Positions 42,835 to 50,414 of a DNA stretch of 64,000 nucleotides are shown piece after piece. The position numbers and the translations under genes are program-made. The stretch is from Sandarakinorhabdus limnophila DSM 17366 (GTDB taxonomy: Bacteria; Pseudomonadota; Alphaproteobacteria; Sphingomonadales; Sphingomonadaceae). Below the pieces are notes generated by a model, which saw nothing but the letters and a program-made list of their open reading frames with translations, was not told the DNA's origin and did no database searches. The stretch covers positions 1 to 64,000 of the forward strand of contig NZ_ATVO01000004.1 of the NCBI RefSeq assembly GCF_000420765.1, written 5' to 3'. Within the stretch, counting starts at the first letter, position 1; each line of letters opens with the position of its first letter.

Positions 42835-42837
42835 ACC

Positions 42838-43053
42838 TCACGGCCGACCAATCGCCCGCTCGAACAGCCAGACCCGTACCGCGCTCGACAGGTTGGTGGT
42901 GCGCGCCTCGTCGATTTCAGCCACCAGCGCGGCCAGCGATTTTCCATCGCTGGCCGCCGCCTCGTTCAAGGCCTGCCAGAAGATCGGTTCCAGGGTCAGG
43001 CTGGTCGAATGGCCCTGAATGGTCAGGCTGTATTTCTTCGGGCCCGTGCCCAT
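42838..43053 (-). CDS. Ribbon-helix-helix domain protein
   Basis: A 71-aa protein. KKYSLTIQGHSTSLTLEPIFWQALNEAAASDGKSLAALVAEID is a short beta strand followed by two helices, the pattern of the RHH_4 family of small DNA-binding proteins. A C-terminal RTTNLSSAVRVWLFE follows. The ATG at 43053 overlaps the phbB TGA by one base. The target is unknown; control of the polyhydroxybutyrate step upstream is a natural guess but unsupported. Confidence 0.75.
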   Translation of the reverse strand: MGTGPKKYSLTIQGHSTSLTLEPIFWQALNEAAASDGKSLAALVAEIDEARTTNLSSAVRVWLFERAIGRP

Positions 43054-43775
43054 CAATACATGTGCTGCCCGCCGTTGACCGACATGGTGGAGCCGGTGAT
43101 GAAACCGGCGTCCTCGCTCACCAGAAACGCCACGGCCCGCGCGATCTCGCTGGCCTGGCCCAGCCGGCCGACCGGGATCTTGGCAACGATCTTGGCCAAC
43201 ACCTCAGGCGGCACCGCGGAGACCATGTCGGTATCGATATAGCCCGGCGCAATCGCGTTGGCGGTAATGCCGAACTTGGCGCCTTCCTGCGCCAGCGCCT
43301 TGGTAAAGCCGTGGATGCCCGATTTGGCGGCGGCATAGTTCACCTGGCCATATTGCCCGGCCTGGCCGTTGATCGAACCGATCTGCACGAAACGGCCGAA
43401 ACCGCGCTCTTTCATGCCGGCAAACGTTGCCTTGGCCATGTTGAAACAGCCGCCCAGATTGACGCGGATCACCTCGTCCCACGCGTCCCAGCTCATCTTC
43501 ATCAGCGCGCCGTCGCGGGTGATGCCGGCGTTGTTCACCACCACATCAATGTGGCCCAGCTCGGCCGCCACGGCAGCGCAACCCTGAAGGCAGGCCTCGT
43601 GATCGGCAACGTTCCATTTGTAGCTCTTGATGCCGGTCTTTTCGGTGAAAGCGCGCGCCTTGTCGTCGCTGCCGCCATAATTGGCCGCCACCGTGAAGCC
43701 CTTGTCGCGCAGCGCAATGCTGATCGCCGCGCCAATGCCGCGCGTGCCGCCCGTAACCACTGCTACCCTTGCCAT
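43053..43775 (-). CDS. phbB: Acetoacetyl-CoA reductase PhbB
   Basis: A short-chain dehydrogenase that reduces acetoacetyl-CoA to (R)-3-hydroxybutyryl-CoA for polyhydroxybutyrate. MARVAVVTGGTRGIGAAISIALRDKG is the NADPH-binding start, VVNNAGITRDGALMKMSWDAWDEVIRVNLGGCFN and SINGQAGQYGQVNYAAAKSGIHGFTKALAQEGAKFGIT contain the Ser-Tyr-Lys catalytic set, and the C-terminal SMSVNGGQHMY is typical. The 240-aa length is normal. No phbA or phbC is in the window. Confidence 0.92.
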   Translation of the reverse strand: MARVAVVTGGTRGIGAAISIALRDKGFTVAANYGGSDDKARAFTEKTGIKSYKWNVADHEACLQGCAAVAAELGHIDVVVNNAGITRDGALMKMSWDAWDEVIRVNLGGCFNMAKATFAGMKERGFGRFVQIGSINGQAGQYGQVNYAAAKSGIHGFTKALAQEGAKFGITANAIAPGYIDTDMVSAVPPEVLAKIVAKIPVGRLGQASEIARAVAFLVSEDAGFITGSTMSVNGGQHMY

Positions 43776-43877
43776 ATGCCGCCCATCCCTTCGTTCCCAA
43801 GACACCAACCGACGCCTGTTCAATTTGCAGGCTTGGCCAGCATCTTGGGCCGGATTTGCGGCCGATTCAATGGGGCT

Positions 43878-44903
43878 TTACAGCCAACCGGCCAGTTCGC
43901 GGCGCACAATGTTCTCCAGCATGGCCATGCCGGTGTCGCTGTCATTCAGGCAGGGGATATAGGCGAAATGCGTGCCGCCAGCCTCGATGAACTCGTCGCG
44001 GCCTTCCATTGCCACTTCTTCCAGCGTTTCAAGGCAATCGGCGGCAAAGCCGGGGGACACGACAGCGATTTTCTGCACGCCTTCCTTCGGCAAGTTCAGC
44101 AGCGTGTCGTCGGTATAGGGCTTCAACCATTCGGCGCGGCCAAAGCGCGACTGGAAGGTCACCTTGACCTTCATGCCCAGCGCTTCACCCAGCAGACGGC
44201 CGGTTTTCATGCACTGGCAATGATAGGGGTCGCCCGCTTCCAACGTGCGCAGCGGCATGCCGTGGAAACTGGTGAGGATCAGATCAGGCACGAAATCCAG
44301 CTTGGCAACACCATCGCGGATCGATTGCGCCAGCGCGGCGATATGATCGGGATTGTCGAAATAGGGCGCCATGGTGCGCAGCGTTGGCTGCCAGCGCATG
44401 TCCATCAACGCGCGGGCGGCATCATCCACCACCGTGGCATTGGTGGCCGCCGAATATTGCGGATACATCGGCGCCAGCAAGATGCGATCGCAGCCGGACT
44501 GCATCAGCGCCGCCAGCCGTTCAGCGATGCTGCGCGTGCCGTAACGCATGGCCCAATCCACCTGCACGGCCGCCCCCAGCCGTACCTGCAGCGCGGCGGC
44601 CTGGCGCTTGGTATACACCGTGATGGGGGAGCCTTCGTCCATCCACACCTTGGCATAATTGGCCGCGGTGGTGCGCGGGCGGATGTTCAATATCAGCAGG
44701 TTGAGGATCGGCCGCCACAGGATCTGCGGAATCTCGATCACACGGCTGTCCGACAGGAACTCGCGCAGGAAGCGTTTCACCGCCGGCACATCAGGTGCAT
44801 CAGGCGAGCCGAGGTTGACCAGCAGCACGCCGATCCGCCCCGCTTTCACCGGCTTGTGATCGGCCGGCAGCGCGACCGGCGGCAGGATGAGCGGGCTGGT
44901 CAT
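43878..44903 (-). CDS. hemH: Ferrochelatase
   Basis: HemH inserts Fe2+ into protoporphyrin IX to make protoheme. KAGRIGVLLVNLGSPDAPDVPAVKRFLREFLSDSRVIEIP is the N-terminal family signature. LTSFHGMPLRTLEAGDPYHCQCMKTGRLL contains the conserved histidine of the active site, and TFQSRFGRAEWLKPYTDDTL and VVSPGFAADCLETLEE follow. The 341-aa length is normal. Its start overlaps the preceding gene by 4 bp (ATGA). Confidence 0.96.
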   Translation of the reverse strand: MTSPLILPPVALPADHKPVKAGRIGVLLVNLGSPDAPDVPAVKRFLREFLSDSRVIEIPQILWRPILNLLILNIRPRTTAANYAKVWMDEGSPITVYTKRQAAALQVRLGAAVQVDWAMRYGTRSIAERLAALMQSGCDRILLAPMYPQYSAATNATVVDDAARALMDMRWQPTLRTMAPYFDNPDHIAALAQSIRDGVAKLDFVPDLILTSFHGMPLRTLEAGDPYHCQCMKTGRLLGEALGMKVKVTFQSRFGRAEWLKPYTDDTLLNLPKEGVQKIAVVSPGFAADCLETLEEVAMEGRDEFIEAGGTHFAYIPCLNDSDTGMAMLENIVRRELAGWL

Positions 44904-47092
44904 GCGGCGAAGAAGGGCAGATTGCGCCAGCGCTTGGCTGTCGCTGCAAACAGCGCATTGGCGACAGCCGGCGCGATCGGCGGCGTGCCGGGCTCGCCAA
45001 TGCCGCCAGGATCAGCATCAGACCCGATGATGCGCGTGTCGATTTCAGGACAATCGGCCATGGCGACAAGCGGATAGGCGTGAAAGTTGGTCTGCACCAC
45101 CTCGCCGGCGTCAAAATCGATGCGGCCAAAAAGCGCGGCAGACAGACCATAGATGATGCCGCTTTCGATTTGCGCCACCACCGTATCGGGATTGATCACT
45201 CGCCCGCAATCCACCGCCGCCCACACGCGTGTCACCCGCGGGCGCTGACCGGGAATGGCTTCCACCTCGGCAATCTGCGCGACGATGCTGCCGAAACTTT
45301 CCACCAGCGCGATACCGCGGCCCACTGCCGGATCGGTCGGGCCATCACCGCCGTCGCGGCCCAGCGGCCCACCCATTTCCAGCACCGCCTGCAACACGGC
45401 AGCGTGGCGCGGCTTGTCCTTCAGCATGGCAAGGCGGAATGCGGCGGGATCAACGGCAGCCGCGATCGCCAGCTCATCCACGAACGATTCGACAATGAAG
45501 CCGGTGAAACTGTGGCCCACGCTGCGCCAGAACCCCAGCGGCGCTGCGCAATCAGCGAGGCAATGCTGCACGCGGATATTGGGGATGGCATAGGGCAGTT
45601 CCACCGCGCCTTCGATGGCGCCGGCGCCGGCCGATGGACTGCCCATCATGCTGCCAATATTACGCCCCGCAAACGCCGCGCCAACATCCGGCACGGCAAT
45701 CGCTGCGTTCCAGCCGGTGATGCCGCCGGGCGCCGCCTTGCCATGCAGGCGCGCGGCCACGGCCGGACGAAACATGTCGTGGGCGAAATCCTCTTCGCGG
45801 CTCCAGATCAATTGCACCGGGCGCCCTGCGGCGCGGGCGATCAGCGCAGCCTGGGCGCAGGCATCGCCTTCCACCTTGCGGCCGAAACCGCCGCCGATCA
45901 GCGTGGGGTGCACCACCACATCGTCGCTGCCGATATCGAGCGCACGGGCCACGGCACGGGCGGCGAGGCTGGCGCTCTGCGTGGGCGCCCAGATTTCGGC
46001 GCGATCATCCACCACGCACGCGGTGGCCGTCATCGGTTCCAGACAGGCATGAGCAAGGAAGGGAAGGCTGTATTCCGCCGTGAGCACGCCGCGCTGCAGC
46101 GCCGCCGCCACATCGCCTTCGTCGCGCACCACTTCGCCCACCGTGCCCTGCGGCCCGAACGGCTTGCCATCCGCGGCCAGCGCACCGCGCACCGCCGCGA
46201 TCTGCCAGGGGCCGGGCGGGTCCTCACCCTTCTGCCATTTGATCGGCAGCGCCGTCACCGCCTTGTGCGCGGCATACCAATTGTCGGCTACGCAGGCGAC
46301 AAAGCCAGCCTCCTCCACCAGCGTCACGCCGGGCGGCAGCGCTTGCTTGCCCAGCGGCGCCGGCGTGGCGCCCAGCGGCCCCTGCGCAATGGCGGCAAAG
46401 CCCATGCCGGGCAGCCGCACATCGATGCCGAATCGCGCCGATCCATCCACCTTGGCCGGAATGTCCAGCCGCAACACCGGCTGCCCGGCGAGCTTGCGCA
46501 CCGTGCGCAGCGTCGGCTCCTCCGGCGCATCGTCGGGATCAAGATCAGCGATGATATCGTGGAACGGCAGGCGGTTGGCCTTGTAGATCACGAATCCACC
46601 AGCGGTATCCACCTCGGTCCAATCCACCTGCCAGCGACGGGCAGCGGCCTTCACCAGCATCTCGCGTGCCGTGGCTCCGGCCGCGCGCAGCGGCATTTCC
46701 CAGGCGCGCACGCTGTTGGAACCGCCGGTGATCTGGAAATCGAGGAAACGCGCGACGCGCTGGCCAGCGCCCATGATCAGGCTGCGCATCGGTTCCGATT
46801 GGCCGGCCGCGGCGCCCAGCGCCAGGCCGGGATTGGCATAATCCGGGCCCAGCGGCGCCGGCTCCACGCCCACGGTCTGCCAATCGGCGCCCAATTCATC
46901 GGCGATGATCTGCGCCAGTGCGGACCAGATGCCCTGACCCATTTCGGCCTGCGCCACCGCCACGGTGATGCGGCCATCGGGGCCGATCTTCAGATAGGCA
47001 TTGATCAGCGATTCGTCCGGCCCCGCCGCCCAGTTCAGCCGGGCCGCACGCGGCCACACCGCCCAGCCGATGGCCAGGCCAGTGCCGGCCAC
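44900..47092 (-). CDS. Molybdopterin-binding subunit of a xanthine dehydrogenase family protein (IorB-like)
   Basis: A 730-aa large subunit of the molybdenum hydroxylase family, closest in layout to the beta subunit of isoquinoline 1-oxidoreductase. ITVAVAQAEMGQGIWSALAQIIADEL, LIGGGFGRKVEGDACAQAALIA and DPGGIGEPGTPPIAPAVANALFAATAKRWRNLPF are cofactor-binding motifs; GEPGTPP lies near the catalytic glutamate. The canonical start is GTG 47092, but the frame continues upstream with TRRNLLIAAVAGTG, a twin-arginine signal that it would lose. A CTG at 47155 overlapping the prx stop as CTGA would restore it. The usual small [2Fe-2S] subunit gene is not adjacent. Confidence 0.85.
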   Translation of the reverse strand: MAGTGLAIGWAVWPRAARLNWAAGPDESLINAYLKIGPDGRITVAVAQAEMGQGIWSALAQIIADELGADWQTVGVEPAPLGPDYANPGLALGAAAGQSEPMRSLIMGAGQRVARFLDFQITGGSNSVRAWEMPLRAAGATAREMLVKAAARRWQVDWTEVDTAGGFVIYKANRLPFHDIIADLDPDDAPEEPTLRTVRKLAGQPVLRLDIPAKVDGSARFGIDVRLPGMGFAAIAQGPLGATPAPLGKQALPPGVTLVEEAGFVACVADNWYAAHKAVTALPIKWQKGEDPPGPWQIAAVRGALAADGKPFGPQGTVGEVVRDEGDVAAALQRGVLTAEYSLPFLAHACLEPMTATACVVDDRAEIWAPTQSASLAARAVARALDIGSDDVVVHPTLIGGGFGRKVEGDACAQAALIARAAGRPVQLIWSREEDFAHDMFRPAVAARLHGKAAPGGITGWNAAIAVPDVGAAFAGRNIGSMMGSPSAGAGAIEGAVELPYAIPNIRVQHCLADCAAPLGFWRSVGHSFTGFIVESFVDELAIAAAVDPAAFRLAMLKDKPRHAAVLQAVLEMGGPLGRDGGDGPTDPAVGRGIALVESFGSIVAQIAEVEAIPGQRPRVTRVWAAVDCGRVINPDTVVAQIESGIIYGLSAALFGRIDFDAGEVVQTNFHAYPLVAMADCPEIDTRIIGSDADPGGIGEPGTPPIAPAVANALFAATAKRWRNLPFFAA

Positions 47093-47151
47093 CGCCGCAA
47101 TCAGCAGATTGCGACGGGTAAGGCCGTTCCTGCGCGGGGCGGGTTTCAGGC

Positions 47152-47637
47152 TCAGGCCAATTGCCCCAGCAGATGTTCGGCTGACGACACACCGAACGCG
47201 CCGGGCGGTTCGATGTTGAGCTCGGCCACCTTGCCATCACGCACGATCATCGAAAAACGCTGGCCGCGGATGCCCATGCCATAAGCGCTGCCATCGAAGG
47301 TGAGTCCGAGCGCCTTCGAAAAATCGCCATTGCCATCGGCAATCATCGTCACCTTGCCATCGGCGTGGGCCGATTTGCCCCAGGCTGCCATCACGAAGGC
47401 ATCGTTGACCGACACGCAGACGACTTCATCGACGCCATTGCGCAGAAAGGTTTCGGCATGTTCGACATAGCCAGGCAGGTGGCGGGCCGAACAGGTGGGG
47501 GTGAAGGCACCGGGCACCGAGAACAGCGCCACGGAACGGCCGCCGAACAGTTCGGCCGTCGTCACCGGGGCCGGGCCATCGGCGGTGGCCTTCACAAGGG
47601 TCATCGCCGGAATCGAATCACCAACCTTGATCGACAT
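47152..47637 (-). CDS. Peroxiredoxin (Prx5/AhpC-TSA-like)
   Basis: A 161-aa thiol peroxidase that would reduce hydroperoxides. KVGDSIPAMTLVK and SVPGAFTPTCSARHLPGYVEHAE hold the peroxidatic cysteine (TPTCS), and VVCVSVNDAFVMAAWGK and GLGIRGQRFSMIVRDGKV-like MGIRGQRFSMIVRDGKVAELNIEP are typical Prx5 sequences. The start ATG 47637 is preferred because GGGAG lies seven bases upstream; ATG 47643 is too close. It shares its upstream region, with a 15-bp direct repeat, with yqgE. Confidence 0.92.
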   Translation of the reverse strand: MSIKVGDSIPAMTLVKATADGPAPVTTAELFGGRSVALFSVPGAFTPTCSARHLPGYVEHAETFLRNGVDEVVCVSVNDAFVMAAWGKSAHADGKVTMIADGNGDFSKALGLTFDGSAYGMGIRGQRFSMIVRDGKVAELNIEPPGAFGVSSAEHLLGQLA

Positions 47638-47697
47638 GTTCATTCTCCCAGGGACATATCTGCCCGGCTTTCCTAGCCGTGGCCCCAAGCCGCGTCC

Positions 47698-47744
47698 AGC
47701 GCGCGTGCTTGCGACCCCGACCCGCCTTTAGCGCGCGTGCTTGC
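47698..47744. repeat. 15-bp direct repeat in the prx-yqgE divergent region
   Basis: AGCGCGCGTGCTTGC occurs at 47698-47712 and again at 47730-47744, 32 bp apart start to start, about three helical turns. The repeat lies between the divergent starts at 47637 and 47773 and could be a two-site operator. Confidence 0.6.
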
Positions 47745-47772
47745 TACATTGTCGGGCGTCCGGCGCCGGCCT

Positions 47773-48345
47773 ATGGTGACCGGCGTGGAAACCCCGCCCT
47801 TTCTTTCTGGCCAGCTGCTGCTGTCGATGCCCGGCATTGGCGATGACCGGTTTGACCGCACGGCAATCGCCATGTGCCTGCACGATGAAGGCGGCGCGCT
47901 GGGCCTGGTGATCAACCGGCCGCACCCGGATCTGCGGCTGCACGCGCTGTTGGCCCAGCTCGACATCGATACCAGCGTGGTGCCCGATGCCCCGGTGCTG
48001 GAAGGCGGCCCGGTCGAACCCGGCCACGGCTTCGTGCTGCACGAGGCGGACTATTCTGCATCCGGCACGATCAGGGTTGGCAATGCCTGGGCCTTCACCT
48101 CCACGCTCGACGTGCTGCAGGCAATCGCGCGCGGTGATGGCCCCAAACGCTGGCACATGGTGATGGGCTATGCCGGCTGGGGCGCCGGCCAGCTCGACAT
48201 GGAAATGCGCCAGCACGGCTGGCACCTCGCCCCCGGTGACGCCACGATCGTGTGGGACACACCGATCGAAAAACGCTGGGAACGCGCCTTCGCGCTGACG
48301 GGCGTGGCAGTGGCCAACCTGTCGGCAACACCGGGCAGAGCCTAG
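47773..48345 (+). CDS. YqgE/AlgH family protein (DUF179)
   Basis: A 190-aa protein of the YqgE/AlgH family. FLSGQLLLSMPGIGDDRFDRTAIAMCLHDEGGALGLVINRP, GGPVEPGHGFVLHEADYSASGTIRVG and WHMVMGYAGWGAGQLDMEMRQHGWHLAPGDATIVW are the family blocks. The molecular function is not established; AlgH affects alginate expression in pseudomonads. The start MVTGVETPPF at 47773 is preferred to an upstream ATG at 47737, which lies in the repeat region. Confidence 0.92.
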   Translation: MVTGVETPPFLSGQLLLSMPGIGDDRFDRTAIAMCLHDEGGALGLVINRPHPDLRLHALLAQLDIDTSVVPDAPVLEGGPVEPGHGFVLHEADYSASGTIRVGNAWAFTSTLDVLQAIARGDGPKRWHMVMGYAGWGAGQLDMEMRQHGWHLAPGDATIVWDTPIEKRWERAFALTGVAVANLSATPGRA

Positions 48346-48373
48346 CCCATCAGGCGCCGCGCCGAAACGCGGC

Positions 48374-48751
48374 TCACCCCATCACAAACGCGTTCAGCTT
48401 GTTGCCGTCCGGATCGCGGAAATAGCCGGCGTAAAAGCCGGAATCGCCGCGCGGACCGGGTGGGCCTTCATCGGTGCCGCCATGGGCCAGGGCGATGGCG
48501 TACAGCCGGTCGACCTGGGCCTGGTCCTTCGCTTCAAACGCCACCATCACGCCATTGCCGACGCTGGCCGCATTGCCGTCGAACGGCTTCGTCGCGGCGA
48601 TACCGGCCGCGCCGCCGGGCGTGCCCCAGGCGATGAAATTGTCGAACTCCATCATTCGGCCCACGCCCATCTCGGCGGCAATCGCATCATAGAATCGGGC
48701 AGCAACACCCAAATCATTGGTGCCCACGGTTACATAGCCAATCATGTTCAT
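48374..48751 (-). CDS. VOC family protein (glyoxalase-like)
   Basis: A 125-aa single-domain glyoxalase/bleomycin-resistance fold protein. MIGYVTVGTNDLGVAARFYDAIAAEMGVGR starts the first beta-alpha-beta unit and FYAGYFRDPDGNKLNAFVM closes the second. Metal ligands are only partly visible (no N-terminal His or Glu in the usual place), so a binding rather than catalytic role is possible. Alone; convergent with yqgE. Confidence 0.8.
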   Translation of the reverse strand: MNMIGYVTVGTNDLGVAARFYDAIAAEMGVGRMMEFDNFIAWGTPGGAAGIAATKPFDGNAASVGNGVMVAFEAKDQAQVDRLYAIALAHGGTDEGPPGPRGDSGFYAGYFRDPDGNKLNAFVMG

Positions 48752-48825
48752 GCTCCCTTTGTTGCGGAACGCTCAGAACGTAACAAGAACAAATCCGAGT
48801 CGGCAAGCAGATTCCGCCCGCAGGG

Positions 48826-48854
48826 TTGCGTGCCTCAGGCCAACAAGCTATGGC
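48826..48854 (+). promoter_or_regulatory. Promoter of rpmI-rplT
   Basis: TTGCGT (48826-48831), 17 bp and TATGGC (48849-48854) stand upstream of rpmI. The leader of about 75 nt contains the hairpin at 48874-48908. Confidence 0.55.
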
Positions 48855-48873
48855 GCGCCCTTCGCATGAACCG

Positions 48874-48908
48874 AACGGCCTGGCTGAAGGGCTGCCATGG
48901 CCGTTTTT
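48874..48908 (+). terminator. Terminator-like hairpin in the rpmI-rplT leader
   Basis: AACGGCC (48874-48880) pairs with GGCCGTT (48899-48905), extended inside by TGGC/GCCA with one bulged T, and is followed by further Ts (five in all from 48904). It lies between the promoter and rpmI, 26 bp before the ATG, so it can act as an attenuator. Autogenous control of this operon by L20 is known in other bacteria. Confidence 0.6.
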
Positions 48909-48933
48909 GATGCGTCTTTAAAAGGAGACCGAA

Positions 48934-49137
48934 ATGCCCAAGATGAAGACCAAGAGCGGGGTCAAGAAGCGCTTCAAGATCACCGCCACCGGCAAGGTGA
49001 AGCATGGCGTGGCCGGCAAGCGCCACCGCCTGATCAGCCACAACGCCAAATATATCCGTCAGAATCGCGGCACCGATGTGCTCGCCAAGTCCGATACCGC
49101 CCGGGTGCATGCCTGGGCGCCGTACGGTCTGAAGTAA
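48934..49137 (+). CDS. rpmI: 50S ribosomal protein L35
   Basis: L35 is a small zinc-free protein of the large subunit. [50 protein letters not shown] is diagnostic; 67 aa is normal. AAGGAG stands at 48921-48926. infC, which precedes rpmI in many bacteria, is absent here. Confidence 0.97.
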   Translation: MPKMKTKSGVKKRFKITATGKVKHGVAGKRHRLISHNAKYIRQNRGTDVLAKSDTARVHAWAPYGLK

Positions 49138-49149
49138 GGGAGGACACCG

Positions 49150-49515
49150 ATGCGTATCAAACGTGGTGTAACCACCCGCGCCAAGCACAAGCGCATTCTC
49201 GACGCCGCCAAGGGCTTTTATGGCCGCCGCAAGAACACCATCCGCATTGCGCGGCAGGCGGTGGAAAAGGCTGGCCAGTATGCCTATCGCGACCGCAAGG
49301 TAAACAAGCGCAATTTCCGCGCCCTGTGGATCCAGCGCATCAACGCCGCCGTGCGTGAAGAAGGCCTGACTTACAGCCAGTTCATGAACGGCGTGAAGAT
49401 CGTTGGCCTGCAGATCGATCGCAAGGTGATGGCCGATCTGGCCATGAACCAGCCGGAAAGCTTTACCGCCATCATCGGCCAGGTGAAGGCGGCGCTGGAA
49501 GCCAAGGCCGCCTAA
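49150..49515 (+). CDS. rplT: 50S ribosomal protein L20
   Basis: L20 is an early assembly protein and operon repressor in several bacteria. [81 protein letters not shown] is classic. The 121-aa length is normal. It follows rpmI by 12 bp and ends before a strong terminator. Confidence 0.97.
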   Translation: MRIKRGVTTRAKHKRILDAAKGFYGRRKNTIRIARQAVEKAGQYAYRDRKVNKRNFRALWIQRINAAVREEGLTYSQFMNGVKIVGLQIDRKVMADLAMNQPESFTAIIGQVKAALEAKAA

Positions 49516-49542
49516 CCCGCGCCTGCGACAGCACCGAAATGG

Positions 49543-49578
49543 AAAGGGCGCTCCGGCATCAGCCGGGGCGCCCTTTTT
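49543..49578 (+). terminator. Terminator after rplT
   Basis: GGGCGCTCCGGC (49546-49557) and GCCGGGGCGCCC (49562-49573) form a 12-bp stem (one T-G pair) with loop ATCA, followed by five Ts. Confidence 0.9.
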
Positions 49579-49585
49579 CGTTTTC

Positions 49586-49625
49586 GATTCAACTATTTGT
49601 TAACGTTAATCAGTTAACTTAACCC
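49586..49625 (+). promoter_or_regulatory. AT-rich GTTAAC island upstream of PEP-CTERM gene 3
   Basis: Two GTTAAC copies (49599-49604 and 49613-49618) lie 14 bp apart in an AT-rich stretch, with CTTAAC just after. Spacings of the TTAA cores do not match the CtrA pattern TTAA-N7-TTAA. No sigma-54 promoter is visible. Confidence 0.4.
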
Positions 49626-49677
49626 CCGAGCGGTCAGATTATTGGGTTCGGCCGCCGCCAATTCGGGGAATTTATTC

Positions 49678-50307
49678 ATGATCACAACGCGCCTGCTGCC
49701 GCTTGCAGCCCTTGTCGCCACTTTCGCCACACCGGCCGCGGCCGTCACGCTTTCGACGCCGCTGCTCGCCGGGAACGGCCAGGCCGGCATCATGTTCGAT
49801 CTGGTCGCCGGCGGCCAGGCCCTCACCATCACCGGCGGCGCTGTCAGCCTTGATGCCGGCAGCCACACGGTTGAAGTTTACACCCGTTCCGGCACTGTCG
49901 TGGGCAACCTCACCCCGGCGGGGTGGACCTTGATCAGCACCATCAACGGCATTGTTGGTGGTGGCGAAGGCACCCAGACCTTCTTCGATTTCACCGATTT
50001 CGCCATGGCCGCCGGCTCGACCACCGGCATCTACATCACGGCGGTTGTTGATTTCCCGCTCAACTATACCAACGGCACCGTTGTTGGTGGCGTGGTGGCG
50101 TCTGATGCCAACCTGTCCATCCGTTCGGGCTTCGGCCGCTCCTATGCGTTCGGCAGTGATTTCTCGCCGCGCGACTTCAACGGCAGCATTACCTACACCA
50201 TCGGCGCTGGCGCCATTCCGGAACCGGCCAGCTGGGCGCTGCTGCTTGCCGGCTTCGGCCTCACTGGCGCCGTGGCCCGCCGCCGCCGCACGGCCGTTTC
50301 TGCCTGA
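49678..50307 (+). CDS. PEPxxWA-CTERM sorting domain protein 3
   Basis: A 209-aa exported protein. Signal peptide about 1-22 (ITTRLLPLAALVATFATPAAA). The beta-rich mature part has VTLSTPLLAGNGQAGIMFDLVAGGQALTITGGAVSLDAGSHTVEVYTRSG and FDFTDFAMAAGSTTGIYITAVVDF, with no Cys. The sorting signal IPEPASWALLLAGFGLTGAVA plus RRRR places PEP 29 residues from the end. It interrupts the usual rplT-pheS neighbourhood and has its own terminator. The GGGGAA near the ATG is a moderate ribosome binding site. Confidence 0.92.
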   Translation: MITTRLLPLAALVATFATPAAAVTLSTPLLAGNGQAGIMFDLVAGGQALTITGGAVSLDAGSHTVEVYTRSGTVVGNLTPAGWTLISTINGIVGGGEGTQTFFDFTDFAMAAGSTTGIYITAVVDFPLNYTNGTVVGGVVASDANLSIRSGFGRSYAFGSDFSPRDFNGSITYTIGAGAIPEPASWALLLAGFGLTGAVARRRRTAVSA

Positions 50308-50323
50308 ACCTTCTCCAATCGCG

Positions 50324-50356
50324 AAACGCCGGGTGCCCCAAACGCCCGGCGTTTTT
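50324..50356 (+). terminator. Terminator after PEP-CTERM gene 3
   Basis: AAACGCCGGG (50324-50333) pairs with CCCGGCGTTT (50345-50354) and is followed by further Ts. It shields pheST from read-through. Confidence 0.85.
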
Positions 50357-50376
50357 CTTTGTGCAGCGCGCAAGTC

Positions 50377-50405
50377 TTGCGTCGAACAGGGGGCTGGCTT
50401 AACCG
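50377..50405 (+). promoter_or_regulatory. Candidate promoter of pheST
   Basis: TTGCGT (50377-50382), 17 bp and TAACCG (50400-50405). Transcription would begin within a few bases of the pheS ATG (50415), which lacks a Shine-Dalgarno sequence. Confidence 0.4.
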
Positions 50406-50414
50406 CTGCTGCCC

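Noticed and set aside
49586-49625. CtrA boxes (TTAA-N7-TTAA) in the GTTAAC islands
   Set aside because: The TTAA cores here and at 33254-33279 and 38579-38601 have spacings other than the required 7 bp gap.
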